A stretch of DNA of 64,000 nt from Solirubrobacter taibaiensis (GTDB lineage: Bacteria > Actinomycetota > Thermoleophilia > Solirubrobacterales > Solirubrobacteraceae): assembly GCA_027587225.1 (NCBI GenBank), contig JAPDDQ010000030.1, forward strand, positions 1 through 64,000, given 5' to 3'. A program made the position numbers and the translations under genes. Of this stretch, positions 48,080 through 56,154 are shown piece by piece (position 1 is the first letter of the stretch; every line of letters begins with the position of its first letter). The notes under the pieces are model-generated. The model was not told the DNA's origin, searched no databases, and was given only the letters and a program-made list of their open reading frames with translations.

Positions 48080-48839
48080 GGCTGGCCTCCAGCGCCTTCA
48101 TCAGGTCGTCGGTCTCTTCCTTGGGCTCGGGCTCGGGCGTCTCGATCTCCTCGCCCGCCTTCTTGCGCTCGATCACCTTCAGGACCGCCTCGCGGTAGGA
48201 GTCCTTGTACTGGCCGGGCGTGAACTTGGCCTGCAGGCTCTTGACGAGCTTGCCCGCCATCTCCAGCTCGCGCTTGGTCGGGTTCTTCTGCGGGCTGGGC
48301 AGGTCCAGGTCGTCGGGCTCGACGACCTCGTCGTGGAAGTTCATGACGTGCATCCCGAGCACGCCGTCGAGCGGTTTGACGGCCACGAGCCGCTCACGGT
48401 CGTGGAACACCCAGCGGCCGATCGCCACCTTGTCGGTGTCCTCCAGCGCCTTGCGCAAGAGCCGGAACGCGTCCTCGCCGTCGTCGCCCGCGCCGAGGTA
48501 GTAGGTCTTGTCGTAGAAGATCGGGTCGATCTGGTCGTCGGGCACGAAGGTCTCGACGTCGATCAGCTTCGCGTTCTCACCCGCGGCAGCCCCGATCTCC
48601 TCCTTGGTGAGCACGACGATGCCGCCGTCGGAGAGCTCGTAGCCCTTGACGATCTCGTCGCTGGAGACTTCCTTGTCGTCCTTCGGGCAGACCTTGCGGT
48701 GCTCGATCCGCGCCTCGTCCTTCAGGTGGACCTGGTGGAAGTGGATGCTCTTGGACTCCTGCGCCGTGAACACCTTCACGGGCACGTTGACGAGCCCGAA
48801 GGTGAGCGTGCCGTTCCAGAGTGAGCGGGGGCCGGCCAT
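48072..48839 (-). CDS. ku: Ku protein, copy 1
   Basis: A 255-residue Ku with SLWNGTLTFGLVNVPVKVFTA at the N-terminus and KVCPKDDKEVSSDEIVKGYE in the core, ending DLMKALEASLG. It is the first gene of the two-Ku operon. Like copy 2 it lacks the long Lys-rich C-terminal extension found in some actinobacterial Ku proteins. Confidence 0.93.
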   Translation of the reverse strand: MAGPRSLWNGTLTFGLVNVPVKVFTAQESKSIHFHQVHLKDEARIEHRKVCPKDDKEVSSDEIVKGYELSDGGIVVLTKEEIGAAAGENAKLIDVETFVPDDQIDPIFYDKTYYLGAGDDGEDAFRLLRKALEDTDKVAIGRWVFHDRERLVAVKPLDGVLGMHVMNFHDEVVEPDDLDLPSPQKNPTKRELEMAGKLVKSLQAKFTPGQYKDSYREAVLKVIERKKAGEEIETPEPEPKEETDDLMKALEASLG

Positions 48840-48860
48840 AGACCGGCTCCTACCCAGCTT

Positions 48861-49358
48861 TCAGTCCAAGAAGTACGCGATTTCCTCGACGGGCGCCCGC
48901 TCGGGGACGCGCTGCTCCTGGCGCGGCTCGCCCAGGTAGAGCAGGCCGATCGGCAGCTCGTCGTCCGGAAGGCCGAGCGCGGGGAGCACCGGCACCGTGC
49001 GCCAGTAGGCGGCGAGACCGCGGGCGTGTGCGCCGAGCAGCACGATGTAGGCGGCGACCGCGGTCGCGAGCACGTCCTCGTGATCCTGCTCGGCCTGTCC
49101 CGTCTGTTTGACGCTCACCGCGACCAGTGTCGGCGCGCGGTCGAGCTTGGCCGCGGAGCCGGGCTTGTGCCCCTCAGCCGCCGCCTTGAGCGCGGCCAGC
49201 GCCTGCGGGCCGATCACCCGGAACCGCCAGGGATTCGTGACGTGATGATTGGGCGCCCAGCGAGCCAGCTCGAACAGCTCGAGCAGCGTCTCGCGCGGAA
49301 CCGGTTCCGGGCCGTACGCCTTGTGCGTCCGCCGGGTGCGGATGAGCTCGTCGATCAC
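48861..49358 (-). CDS. Nitroreductase-family FMN oxidoreductase
   Basis: A 165-residue short nitroreductase. IRTRRTHKAYGPEPVP (about 6-21) and LARWAPNHHVTNPWRF (about 32-47) bind FMN phosphate and ring, and the GLAAYWRT block and LLYLGEPRQEQRVPERAPVE near the end are typical. Two subunits usually share FMN. It is 21 bases upstream of the Ku operon and may be co-transcribed. The substrate is unknown. Confidence 0.88.
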   Translation of the reverse strand: MIDELIRTRRTHKAYGPEPVPRETLLELFELARWAPNHHVTNPWRFRVIGPQALAALKAAAEGHKPGSAAKLDRAPTLVAVSVKQTGQAEQDHEDVLATAVAAYIVLLGAHARGLAAYWRTVPVLPALGLPDDELPIGLLYLGEPRQEQRVPERAPVEEIAYFLD

Positions 49359-49387
49359 TGATTCGATGGTACGGGTAGTGCCGCGGC

Positions 49388-50827
49388 GTGCCTGAGACCG
49401 TCAAGACCCGCATCCCCGCCCGCATGGACCGGCTGCCCTGGAGTGGCTGGCACTGGCTCGTCGTCCTCGGCCTCGGAACCGTCTGGATCCTCGACGGGCT
49501 CGAGGTCACGATCGTCGGCGCGATCGCGAGCCGGCTCAGCGAGCAGGACGCGCTCGGGATCAGCGAGTACCAGGTGGCGGTCGGCGGCACGTTCTACATC
49601 GCCGGCGCGGCGGTCGGGGCGCTCACGTTCGGGTACCTGACCGACCGGCTCGGGCGCAAGAAGCTGTTCATCGCCAGCCTCGGCCTCTACCTGGTCGCGA
49701 CGATCCTCACCGGCTTCACCTGGAGCGCGTACTCGTTCTGGTTCTTCCGCTTCCTCACCGGCCTCGGCATCGGCGGCGAGTACGCGGCGATCAACTCCGC
49801 CATCGACGAGCTGATCCCCGCCAAGTACCGCGGGCGCGTCGGGTTGATCATCAACGGCTCCTACTGGCTCGGCGCGGCGTTCGGCGCCGCGCTCTCCGGC
49901 CTGCTGCTGAACAAGGCCCTGTTCGGCCCGGATCTCGGCTGGCGGCTCGCGTTCTTCCTCGGGGCGGTGCTGGCCGTCGGGATCATGCTCGTCCGTCGCC
50001 ACGTCCCGGAGTCACCGCGCTGGCTGATGATCCACGGCCGCAACGACGAGGCGGAGGCGCTCGTCGACGAGATCGAGCACGAGATCGAACGCAAATCCGG
50101 CGTCAAGCTCGAACCGGTCGGCGAGGACGACGAGATCGAGATCCTCCAGCGCAAGTCGACGGGGTTCGTGGAGATCGCGCGCGTGCTGTTCCGCGACTAC
50201 CCACGGCGCTCGCTGCTCGGTTTCACGCTGCTGGCGACGCAGGCGTTCGTCTACAACGCCGTGATCTTCACGTTCTCGCTCGTGCTGACGGGCGTCTTCG
50301 ACGTGGACTCGGCCGTCGCGGGCCTCTACCTGATCCCGTTCGGGATCGCGAACTTCCTCGGCGTGCTGATCCTCGGCCGCCTGTTCGACACGGTCGGCCG
50401 GCGCCCGATGATCTCGGGCACGTACTTCGTGGCCGCGGCGGGACTGGCGGTGCTCGCGGCGCTGCTCGCCGCCGACGCGCTCGGCACGTGGGGCTACATC
50501 GCGATCCTGTGCGCCGCGTTCTTCTTCGCCAGCGCCGCCGCCTCAGCGGGGTACCTGACGGTGAGTGAGACGTTCCCGCTGGAGATCCGGGCGATGGCGA
50601 TCGCCCTGTTCTACGCGGTTTCGACCGGCATCGGTGGCGCGGTCGGGCCGCTGCTGTTCGGCCGCCTCCTCGGCGGCGACGACCCCGCGGGCGTCGCCGT
50701 GGGGTACTGGATCGCGGCGGGCCTGATGGCACTCGCCGCGATCGTGGAGATCATCTTTGGCGTCGACGCCGAGCAGCAGTCGCTCGAGGAGGTCGCCGAG
50801 CCGCTCTCGGCTCAGGAGGCTGGCTGA
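49388..50827 (+). CDS. MFS transporter, sugar/organic-acid porter type
   Basis: A 479-residue protein with twelve helices. GYLTDRLGRKKLF (about 78-90) is the loop 2-3 MFS motif, RFLTGLGIGGEYAAI is in helix 4, RRHVPESPRWLM follows helix 6, and GRLFDTVGRRPM is the matching motif in the second half. These fit the sugar-porter and aromatic-acid branches. Orientation and substrate are unclear. The stop is followed by two strong stem-loops. Confidence 0.9.
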   Translation: MPETVKTRIPARMDRLPWSGWHWLVVLGLGTVWILDGLEVTIVGAIASRLSEQDALGISEYQVAVGGTFYIAGAAVGALTFGYLTDRLGRKKLFIASLGLYLVATILTGFTWSAYSFWFFRFLTGLGIGGEYAAINSAIDELIPAKYRGRVGLIINGSYWLGAAFGAALSGLLLNKALFGPDLGWRLAFFLGAVLAVGIMLVRRHVPESPRWLMIHGRNDEAEALVDEIEHEIERKSGVKLEPVGEDDEIEILQRKSTGFVEIARVLFRDYPRRSLLGFTLLATQAFVYNAVIFTFSLVLTGVFDVDSAVAGLYLIPFGIANFLGVLILGRLFDTVGRRPMISGTYFVAAAGLAVLAALLAADALGTWGYIAILCAAFFFASAAASAGYLTVSETFPLEIRAMAIALFYAVSTGIGGAVGPLLFGRLLGGDDPAGVAVGYWIAAGLMALAAIVEIIFGVDAEQQSLEEVAEPLSAQEAG

Positions 50828-50868
50828 CGAACGCGGCAGCCGGCTGGCGCCGGCGCCATGCGCGTCAG
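50824..50868. terminator. GC-rich stem-loop after the MFS gene
   Basis: Outer arms CTGACG (50824-50829) and CGTCAG (50863-50868) enclose GCCGGC-TGGC-GCCGGC (50839-50854). There is no U tract. The 18 bases 50839-50856 recur inverted at 40709-40726, also between convergent genes. Confidence 0.45.
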
Positions 50869-50871
50869 CTT

Positions 50872-50897
50872 GGAGATCGCTTCGCGGATCTCCCTTT
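50872..50897. terminator. Probable intrinsic terminator between convergent genes
   Basis: GGAGAT (50872-50877) pairs with ATCTCC (50888-50893) and CGC with GCG around a TTC loop, with a single bulged G. CTTTA follows on the plus strand. It lies directly before the stop of the minus-strand small gene. Confidence 0.5.
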
Positions 50898-51180
50898 AGG
50901 CCGCCGCGACGAGGGGCACCGTGCTCGGCCCGCAGGCGAGGATGTCGGCGATCAGCTGGTCTACGCGTTCCTCGAGCCAGCGCCCGCTGTTGAGCAAGTG
51001 CTCGGCGAGGCTGCCCATGTCGCGGAGCGACTCGCGGGCTTCGTCGAGCGACGTAGCGAAGATAAGGGTGTCGGCGGCGTCGCGAATGCGAGCCTGCTCG
51101 CGCGGCTGGAGCTTGCTCGGCCCCAGTTCGGCGAGTGTCTGTACAACGCGCCCGTAGGCCTCTGTGCGTTCGTTGGTCAT
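50896..51180 (-). CDS. Small hypothetical helical protein
   Basis: A 94-residue, mostly helical protein (ERTEAYGRVVQTLAELGPSK, QARIRDAADTLIFATSLDEA, LAEHLLNSGRWLEERVDQLI). No family is recognised. CAGGAG lies about ten bases before the ATG at 51180, which supports real expression. It is divergent from the aldehyde dehydrogenase-like gene. Confidence 0.65.
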   Translation of the reverse strand: MTNERTEAYGRVVQTLAELGPSKLQPREQARIRDAADTLIFATSLDEARESLRDMGSLAEHLLNSGRWLEERVDQLIADILACGPSTVPLVAAA

Positions 51181-51304
51181 GACACGTGGTCTCCTGTCAG
51201 GAGTCTTCGTCACTTCAACAACGAAGCTGAAGGGCAAATCTGGTCGTAAAGGTCCGGACCCAACAAGTGTTCGAGTGCCCGCGCGCGGGTACCGGAATCT
51301 GGGG

Positions 51305-52570
51305 ATGGGCATGATCGACGTAGGCGTCTTCCACCGCGTGCCTGGGCTGGCGGTGATCGATCCGGCGACCGGAGAGGCGATCGGACACGTTCCGGCGTGC
51401 GCGGCGCCGGAAGCGCACGACGCCGTGATCGCCGCCCGCGCCGCACACGGCGCCTGGGCGCGGACCGCCGCGGACGCCCGCGGCTCGCTGCTGAAGGCGG
51501 CCGCGCGCCGACTGCGTGAGCACGCGCGGGAGATCGCCGAACTGCAGACGCGCGAGACGGGCACGCCGCTGTCGGGGTCGCTCGGGGGCGTGGAACGGGG
51601 GATCTCCGCCATCGAGGCCTACGCGGAGCTCGGCCCGCTGGACCGCGCACCCGCCCCGCGAGGGGACCTCGTGGTGCGTGAGCCGCGCGGCGTCGTCGCG
51701 ATCCTGATGCCGTGGGCGGACCCGCTCGCCGCCTCCTGCAGCGCGCTCGCGGCGTCGTTGGTGAGCGGCAACGTCGTGGTCCTCAAGCCGTCCGAGAAGG
51801 CGCCGCTGGCCGCCCAGCGCATGGTCGAGCTGCTCGACCTGGGCGACATCCTGCAGATCCTGCACGGCGACAAGCGCGCGGCGCAGCCGCTCTCGACCCA
51901 TCCGGGCGTGGATCTCGTGATCCGGCCGGGGGAGGAGGCCGCGGGCAGCCACCTCGTGGTCATCGATGCGGGTGTGGACGCCGAGTGGGCGGCCGAGGAG
52001 GTCGCGTCGAGCGCCTTCGCCGGCTCCGGCCAGTCGTGCGGCTCCGTCGAGCGCGTGCACGTGCACCGGACCGTCGCGGAGCCGTTCCTCGAAGCGCTGG
52101 CCGCGCGGGCCCGCGCGCTGCGGATCGGACCGGGCCTGGCCACGGGCACCGAGCTCGGGCCGCTGATCGACGACGATCAGCGCGTGTGGGTGCACCGGCA
52201 GGTCCAGGATGCCGTCTACGAGGGTGCGGAGCTGCTGGCCGGCGGGGAGCCCCTGTACGGGCCGGGCTACTTCTACCCGCCCACCGTGCTCACCGGCGCG
52301 CCCGACGACGCGCTCGTGATCTGCGGAGAGACGCGCGGTCCGGTCGTGACCGTCCGCGTGGTCGACTCGTTCGGTGAGGCCCTGATGGGCAGCGAGCGCA
52401 TCGGCATCGCCTCGGTCCTGACGCCGGCGCACGCCAACGCCCAGCGCGCCTGGCGCGAGCTCCCGGCCCGCACCGTCAGCGTCAACTCCGTCTTCTGCAC
52501 CCCGCGGCCGGGCGCCGAGCCCGAGCTGCTCACGGCCGTGACGCGCACCAAGGTCGTGCACCTTTCCTAA
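51305..52570 (+). CDS. Aldehyde dehydrogenase-like protein lacking the ELGG segment
   Basis: A 421-residue ALDH-superfamily protein (usual about 480). The N-terminal half is normal (VIDPATGEAIGHVP, ETGTPLSGS, VVVLKPSEKAPLAA). The catalytic Cys is in GSGQSCGSVERV and the later GETRGPVVTV is kept. The stretch that should hold the TGS loop and the general-base Glu of ELGGK is missing: the sequence passes from LVIRPGEEAAGSH straight to LVVIDAGVD. The C-terminal PFGG/GRE block is also shortened. It may be a thioester-forming or inactive relative. Start is ATG 51305 or 51311. Confidence 0.78.
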   Translation: MGMIDVGVFHRVPGLAVIDPATGEAIGHVPACAAPEAHDAVIAARAAHGAWARTAADARGSLLKAAARRLREHAREIAELQTRETGTPLSGSLGGVERGISAIEAYAELGPLDRAPAPRGDLVVREPRGVVAILMPWADPLAASCSALAASLVSGNVVVLKPSEKAPLAAQRMVELLDLGDILQILHGDKRAAQPLSTHPGVDLVIRPGEEAAGSHLVVIDAGVDAEWAAEEVASSAFAGSGQSCGSVERVHVHRTVAEPFLEALAARARALRIGPGLATGTELGPLIDDDQRVWVHRQVQDAVYEGAELLAGGEPLYGPGYFYPPTVLTGAPDDALVICGETRGPVVTVRVVDSFGEALMGSERIGIASVLTPAHANAQRAWRELPARTVSVNSVFCTPRPGAEPELLTAVTRTKVVHLS

Positions 52571-52587
52571 AGGTGCCAGGCACCTTT
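52559..52587. repeat. Alternating palindrome at the end of the ALDH-like gene
   Basis: CACCTTT (52559-52565), AAAGGTG (52569-52575) and CACCTTT (52581-52587) alternate, so the centre can pair with either side. AAAGGTGCCAGGCACCTTT (52569-52587) is a perfect 19-base palindrome. The ALDH-like stop codon lies inside. I recall GGTGCC-GGCACC palindromes as dispersed repeats in various genomes. It could be a terminator, a REP-type repeat or a switch. Confidence 0.6.
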
Positions 52588-52603
52588 AGGTAGGGGACGT
52601 ATC

Positions 52604-52625
52604 GGGGTCACCTAGGGTGATCCCC
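52604..52625. promoter_or_regulatory. Inverted repeat upstream of the PspC operon
   Basis: GGGG-TCACC-TAG-GGTGA-T-CCCC forms a near-perfect inverted repeat about 40 bases before the PspC start at 52664. It may be the binding site of the LuxR-type regulator at the end of the same operon, giving autoregulation. That is inference. Confidence 0.5.
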
Positions 52626-52663
52626 AATGGTGGGATGACGGTCGTCCCGGCAGCCTGTGCGCC

Positions 52664-53647
52664 ATGGAACCCGTAGCCCCCGAACGCAAGCTCACCCTCT
52701 CGACGTCCGACAAGCACGTCTGGGGCGTCGCGGGCGGCCTCGGCCGCTACTTCGGCGTGGACGCGATGCTGTTCCGGGTCGCGTTCGGGGTCTCGGTGGT
52801 GTTCGGCGGGATCGGGATCGTGGCCTACCTGGCCTTCGCCGCGTTCCTCGCTTCTGACAACGGCAAGCCGGCCTGGATCGCGGACAAGCCTCGCGCCGCT
52901 TCGGCCGCGGTCATCATCGCGCTCGCCGTCGCCGGGCTCACGACGTTGTCACCGCCCGGGTTCGTCCTCGGCCCGGGCCTGTTCGGGATCGCGGTCTTCA
53001 CGCTGCTGGGCGTCGCCGGCTACCGCTCACTCAACGAGCAAGTGCGCAACGACCCGGCCAAGCTGGCGGCCAAGGGCGTGCTCGCCCTGATCGGGCTCGT
53101 CGCCGCGCTGGGCGCCGCGACCGGCATCGGGTTCATCGTCGCGCTCGGCGGCGGCGTCGCCGTGGCCGTCGTCTCGATGGTCGCCGGCCTCGGGCTGATC
53201 ACCGCCGGGCTGCTCGGCGGGCCGCGATGGCTCATCCTTCCGGTCCTGGTGCTCGTCGTCCCGCTCGCCGTCGTCTCCGCCGCCGACCTCAACCTCGAGG
53301 GTGGCGTCGGCGAGAAGACGTTCCGCCCGGCCGCGGTGGCCGACGTGCGCCCTGAGTACCGCGTCGGCGTCGGCCGCGTCGAGGTGGACCTGCGCGACGT
53401 CAAGTTCCCCGCCGGCAACACCCAGGTGAGCGTGCGCGTCGGGATCGGCGAAGCGCGCGTGCTCGTGCCCGCCGGGATGTGCACGTCGATCCAGGGCGAC
53501 ATCGGCATGGGTGCGGCGGACATCCCCGAGCGCTTCGAGGAGGGTCCGGACATCACCATCCGCGAGAACCGCAAGCAGCTCGTGATCAACGCCGACGTCG
53601 GCGTCGGCCACCTGCAGGTCGACCGGGATCGCAACGCCTGCACATGA
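52664..53647 (+). CDS. PspC-domain membrane protein with LiaF-like C-terminus
   Basis: A 327-residue protein. An N-terminal PspC domain (TSDKHVWGVAGGLGRYFGVDAMLFRVAFG, in two parts around residues 14-42) is followed by several hydrophobic helices. A C-terminal beta domain (about 225-327, VGVGRVEVDLRDVKF, VRVGIGEARVLVPAG) is like that of LiaF / cell-wall-active antibiotic response proteins. It probably monitors the envelope and modulates the sensor kinase encoded two genes later. It is first in a four-gene operon. Confidence 0.88.
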   Translation: MEPVAPERKLTLSTSDKHVWGVAGGLGRYFGVDAMLFRVAFGVSVVFGGIGIVAYLAFAAFLASDNGKPAWIADKPRAASAAVIIALAVAGLTTLSPPGFVLGPGLFGIAVFTLLGVAGYRSLNEQVRNDPAKLAAKGVLALIGLVAALGAATGIGFIVALGGGVAVAVVSMVAGLGLITAGLLGGPRWLILPVLVLVVPLAVVSAADLNLEGGVGEKTFRPAAVADVRPEYRVGVGRVEVDLRDVKFPAGNTQVSVRVGIGEARVLVPAGMCTSIQGDIGMGAADIPERFEEGPDITIRENRKQLVINADVGVGHLQVDRDRNACT

Positions 53648-53817
53648 GGCGAGGCCGTGTCGACCGCACGCTCATCGTCGCGGGGCTCGCGACCATCGCG
53701 CTCGGCACGCTGCTGCTGCTGGACCGGCTCGGGTCGATCGACCTGCGCTTCGAGTACATGGCACCGGCGGTCCTGGCCGCGATCGGCCTCGTCCTGCTCG
53801 CCGCCGGTCTCACATGA
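53644..53817 (+). CDS. Small two-helix membrane protein (LiaF transmembrane-like)
   Basis: A 57-residue protein with two hydrophobic helices (TLIVAGLATIALGTLLLLDRLG and YMAPAVLAAIGLVLLAAGL). This is the pattern of the N-terminal membrane unit of LiaF-like proteins (DUF5668-like). ATGA overlaps join it to the genes on both sides, so it belongs to the envelope-stress operon. Confidence 0.8.
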   Translation: MRRGRVDRTLIVAGLATIALGTLLLLDRLGSIDLRFEYMAPAVLAAIGLVLLAAGLT

Positions 53818-54986
53818 GCACCGCTCCGCTGCCCGTCCGCCGGGACCCGTCACACGGGTACCTCGGCGGCGTCTGCGCCGGGTTCGCCGTTCGGTTCGGG
53901 ATCGATCCGCTGCTGATCCGCATCGGGTTCATCGCCGCGGTCGCGATCGGCGGCGTGGCGATCCCGCTCTACGCCATCGCCTGGCTGCTGATCCCGGCCG
54001 AGGGCCCCGAGCGGCCCTCCGTCCAGCGCCTGCTCACGCGCTCGGACACGTGGCTCGTCGCCGCGGGGATGGGCTGCCTGACCGCCGCGGGCCTGCTGCT
54101 GCTCCGCGCCTGGGACGTGTGGTTCGTCGACGACCGCTTCATCTGGCCGTTCGTGATCGCCGCCGCGGGCGGCGCGCTGATCTGGCGCCAGTCGCAGACC
54201 GCGCCGGAGCGCGTGGCGCAGCGGTCGCGGCTGCCGCGCCAGACCGTCAACCGGGCGACCGCGGGCGCGGCGCTGGTCGTCGGCGGCGCCTTGATCTTCC
54301 TGTACGTCAACGACGCCCTGGCGCCCGCGCGGGACATCGTCCTGCCGGTGCTGGTGATCCTCGTCGCGGCGGCGATCATCCTTGCCCCGTGGTGGATCCG
54401 GCTCGTGCGCGGACTGGCCGACGAGCGCGCGGAGCGGATTCGCTCGCAGGAGCGGGCCGACGTCGCCGCGCACCTGCACGACTCCGTCCTGCAGACGCTG
54501 GCGCTGGTGCAGAAGCGCGCGGACGATCCACGCGAGGTGGCGGCGCTGGCCCGGCGCCAGGAGCGCGAGCTGCGGGCGTGGCTGAACAACACCAAGCCCG
54601 CCGAGGTCTCGCTGGCGAGCGCGCTGGAAGCCGCGGCGGCCGAGGTCGAAGCCGACCACCACGTGCCGATCGAGGTCGTGACCGTGGGCGACGCGCCGCT
54701 CGCGGAGCCGGCCGCCGCGCTGGTGGCCGCGGCCCGGGAGGCGCTGGTGAACGCGTCCAAGTTCGCGGGGCCGGAGCCGATCGCGCTGTACGCCGAAGTG
54801 ACCGACGATCGCGTGGAGGTGTTCGTGCGCGATCGCGGGCCCGGGTTCGCGGTCGACGACGTGCCCAACGACCGACGGGGCGTCCGTGACTCTATTGTCG
54901 GGCGTATGGAGCGCCATGGCGGCCGGGCGACGGTGCATTCCACCCCCGGCCACGGAACCGAGGTCGAGCTGGTGATCGAGCCGTGA
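53814..54986 (+). CDS. PspC-domain sensor histidine kinase
   Basis: A 390-residue kinase. An N-terminal PspC domain (SHGYLGGVCAGFAVRFGIDPLL) is fused to three or four further helices. The dimerisation helix has phospho-acceptor His in DVAAHLHDSVLQTLALVQ (about 222-239). The ATPase domain has REALVNASKFAG, VRDRGPGF and RRGVRDSIVGRMERHGG. This is the NarL/LiaS-like type. It phosphorylates the LuxR-type regulator encoded next (GTGA overlap). Confidence 0.9.
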   Translation: MSTAPLPVRRDPSHGYLGGVCAGFAVRFGIDPLLIRIGFIAAVAIGGVAIPLYAIAWLLIPAEGPERPSVQRLLTRSDTWLVAAGMGCLTAAGLLLLRAWDVWFVDDRFIWPFVIAAAGGALIWRQSQTAPERVAQRSRLPRQTVNRATAGAALVVGGALIFLYVNDALAPARDIVLPVLVILVAAAIILAPWWIRLVRGLADERAERIRSQERADVAAHLHDSVLQTLALVQKRADDPREVAALARRQERELRAWLNNTKPAEVSLASALEAAAAEVEADHHVPIEVVTVGDAPLAEPAAALVAAAREALVNASKFAGPEPIALYAEVTDDRVEVFVRDRGPGFAVDDVPNDRRGVRDSIVGRMERHGGRATVHSTPGHGTEVELVIEP

Positions 54987-55624
54987 GATCCGTCGTCATC
55001 GTCGACGATCACTCGCTGTTCCGCGCGGGTGTGCGCAGTGAGCTCGACGGCCTCGTGGACGTGATCGGGGACGCCGCGACCGTCGAGGAGGCGATCGAGT
55101 GCGTGGTCCGGCTCGAGCCCGACGTCGTACTCCTGGACGTGCACATGCCGGGCGGCGGCGGGCTGGAAGTGCTGCGCCAGGTGACCGAGAAGCGGCCCGC
55201 GCAGCGGTTCCTCGCCCTGAGCGTGTCCGACGCGCCCGAGGACGTGATCGCGATCATCCGCGCCGGCGCGCGCGGCTACGTCACCAAGACCATCTCCGGC
55301 GAGGAGCTCGCGGACGCCGTGCGGCGGATCGCGGACGGCGACGCGGTGTTCTCCCCGCGGCTCGCCGGGTTCGTCCTGGACGCGTTCGCGTCCATCAGCG
55401 GGCCGGTGGAGGTCAACGACCCCGAGCTCGAGCAGCTCACCGCGCGCGAGCGTGAGGTCCTGCGCCACATCGCCCGCGGCTACCTGTACAAGGAGATCGC
55501 GGCGCGGCTGAACATCTCGACCAAGACGGTCGAAGCGCACGTCAGCGCCGTACTGCGCAAGTTGCAGCTCTCGACCCGACACGAACTGTCCCGGTGGGCG
55601 GTCCAGCGCCGGCTCGTGGATTAG
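54983..55624 (+). CDS. LuxR/NarL-type response regulator
   Basis: A 213-residue regulator. The receiver has VIVDDHSLF, acceptor Asp in DVVLLDVHMPGGGG (about 51), a Ser switch in LALSVSDAPE and Lys in YVTKTISGEE. The HTH LuxR domain (about 150-210) includes LTAREREVLRHIARGYLYKE and NISTKTVEAHVSAVLRKL. It is the output of the PspC kinase. It may bind the inverted repeat at 52604-52625. Confidence 0.92.
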   Translation: MRSVVIVDDHSLFRAGVRSELDGLVDVIGDAATVEEAIECVVRLEPDVVLLDVHMPGGGGLEVLRQVTEKRPAQRFLALSVSDAPEDVIAIIRAGARGYVTKTISGEELADAVRRIADGDAVFSPRLAGFVLDAFASISGPVEVNDPELEQLTAREREVLRHIARGYLYKEIAARLNISTKTVEAHVSAVLRKLQLSTRHELSRWAVQRRLVD

Positions 55625-56154
55625 CCGACCTGCGCGACGAGATCGTCGCGCACGGCGGGTGCGGCTACGAGCCGTGCGAGACCGCGACGCGGATGGTCCC
55701 CGGCGACGGGAACCCCGACGCCGCGGTGGTGTTCGTCGGCGAGGCGCCCGGGAAGACCGAGGACGAGCTCGGGCGGCCGTTCATGGGGCGCGCCGGGAAG
55801 CTGCTCGACGAGCTCCTCGCCGAAGCCGGCGTGGTGCGCGCGGACGTCTGGATCACGAACGTGGTGAAGGCGCGGCCGCCGAAGAACCGCGACCCGAAGG
55901 CGCCGGAGATCGCGCACTGGATGCCGTTCCTGGTGCGCGAGCTCGAGCTCATCCAGCCGCAGCTGATCGTGCCCCTGGGCCGGCACGCGCTGAAGCACTT
56001 CGCGCCGGAGGCCAAGATCGGCGAGGTGCACGGCACGCTGCTCGACGAGCGGCTGTTCCCGCTCTACCACCCGGCCGCGGCGATGTATAACCAGACGCTC
56101 AAGGCGACGCTGTTCGAGGACGCCCGCGCGTTAGGTGCGCTGCTAGATCCCTAG
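55594..56154 (+). CDS. Uracil-DNA glycosylase, family 4-like without full Fe-S Cys set
   Basis: A 186-residue DNA-repair enzyme. Motif A is FVGEAPGKTEDELGRPFMG (about 47-65), the ITNVVKARPPKNRDP block follows, and motif C is LYHPAAAMYN (about 156-165). Family 4 enzymes bind [4Fe-4S] with four Cys. Here CGYEPC supplies two near the N-terminus, but the later positions are Ala (VVKARPP) and a non-Cys residue (EIAHWMP). It removes uracil or a related lesion. The GTG start overlaps the regulator gene by 31 bases; the 3' end overlaps the convergent HAD gene by 12. Confidence 0.85.
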   Translation: MGGPAPARGLADLRDEIVAHGGCGYEPCETATRMVPGDGNPDAAVVFVGEAPGKTEDELGRPFMGRAGKLLDELLAEAGVVRADVWITNVVKARPPKNRDPKAPEIAHWMPFLVRELELIQPQLIVPLGRHALKHFAPEAKIGEVHGTLLDERLFPLYHPAAAMYNQTLKATLFEDARALGALLDP

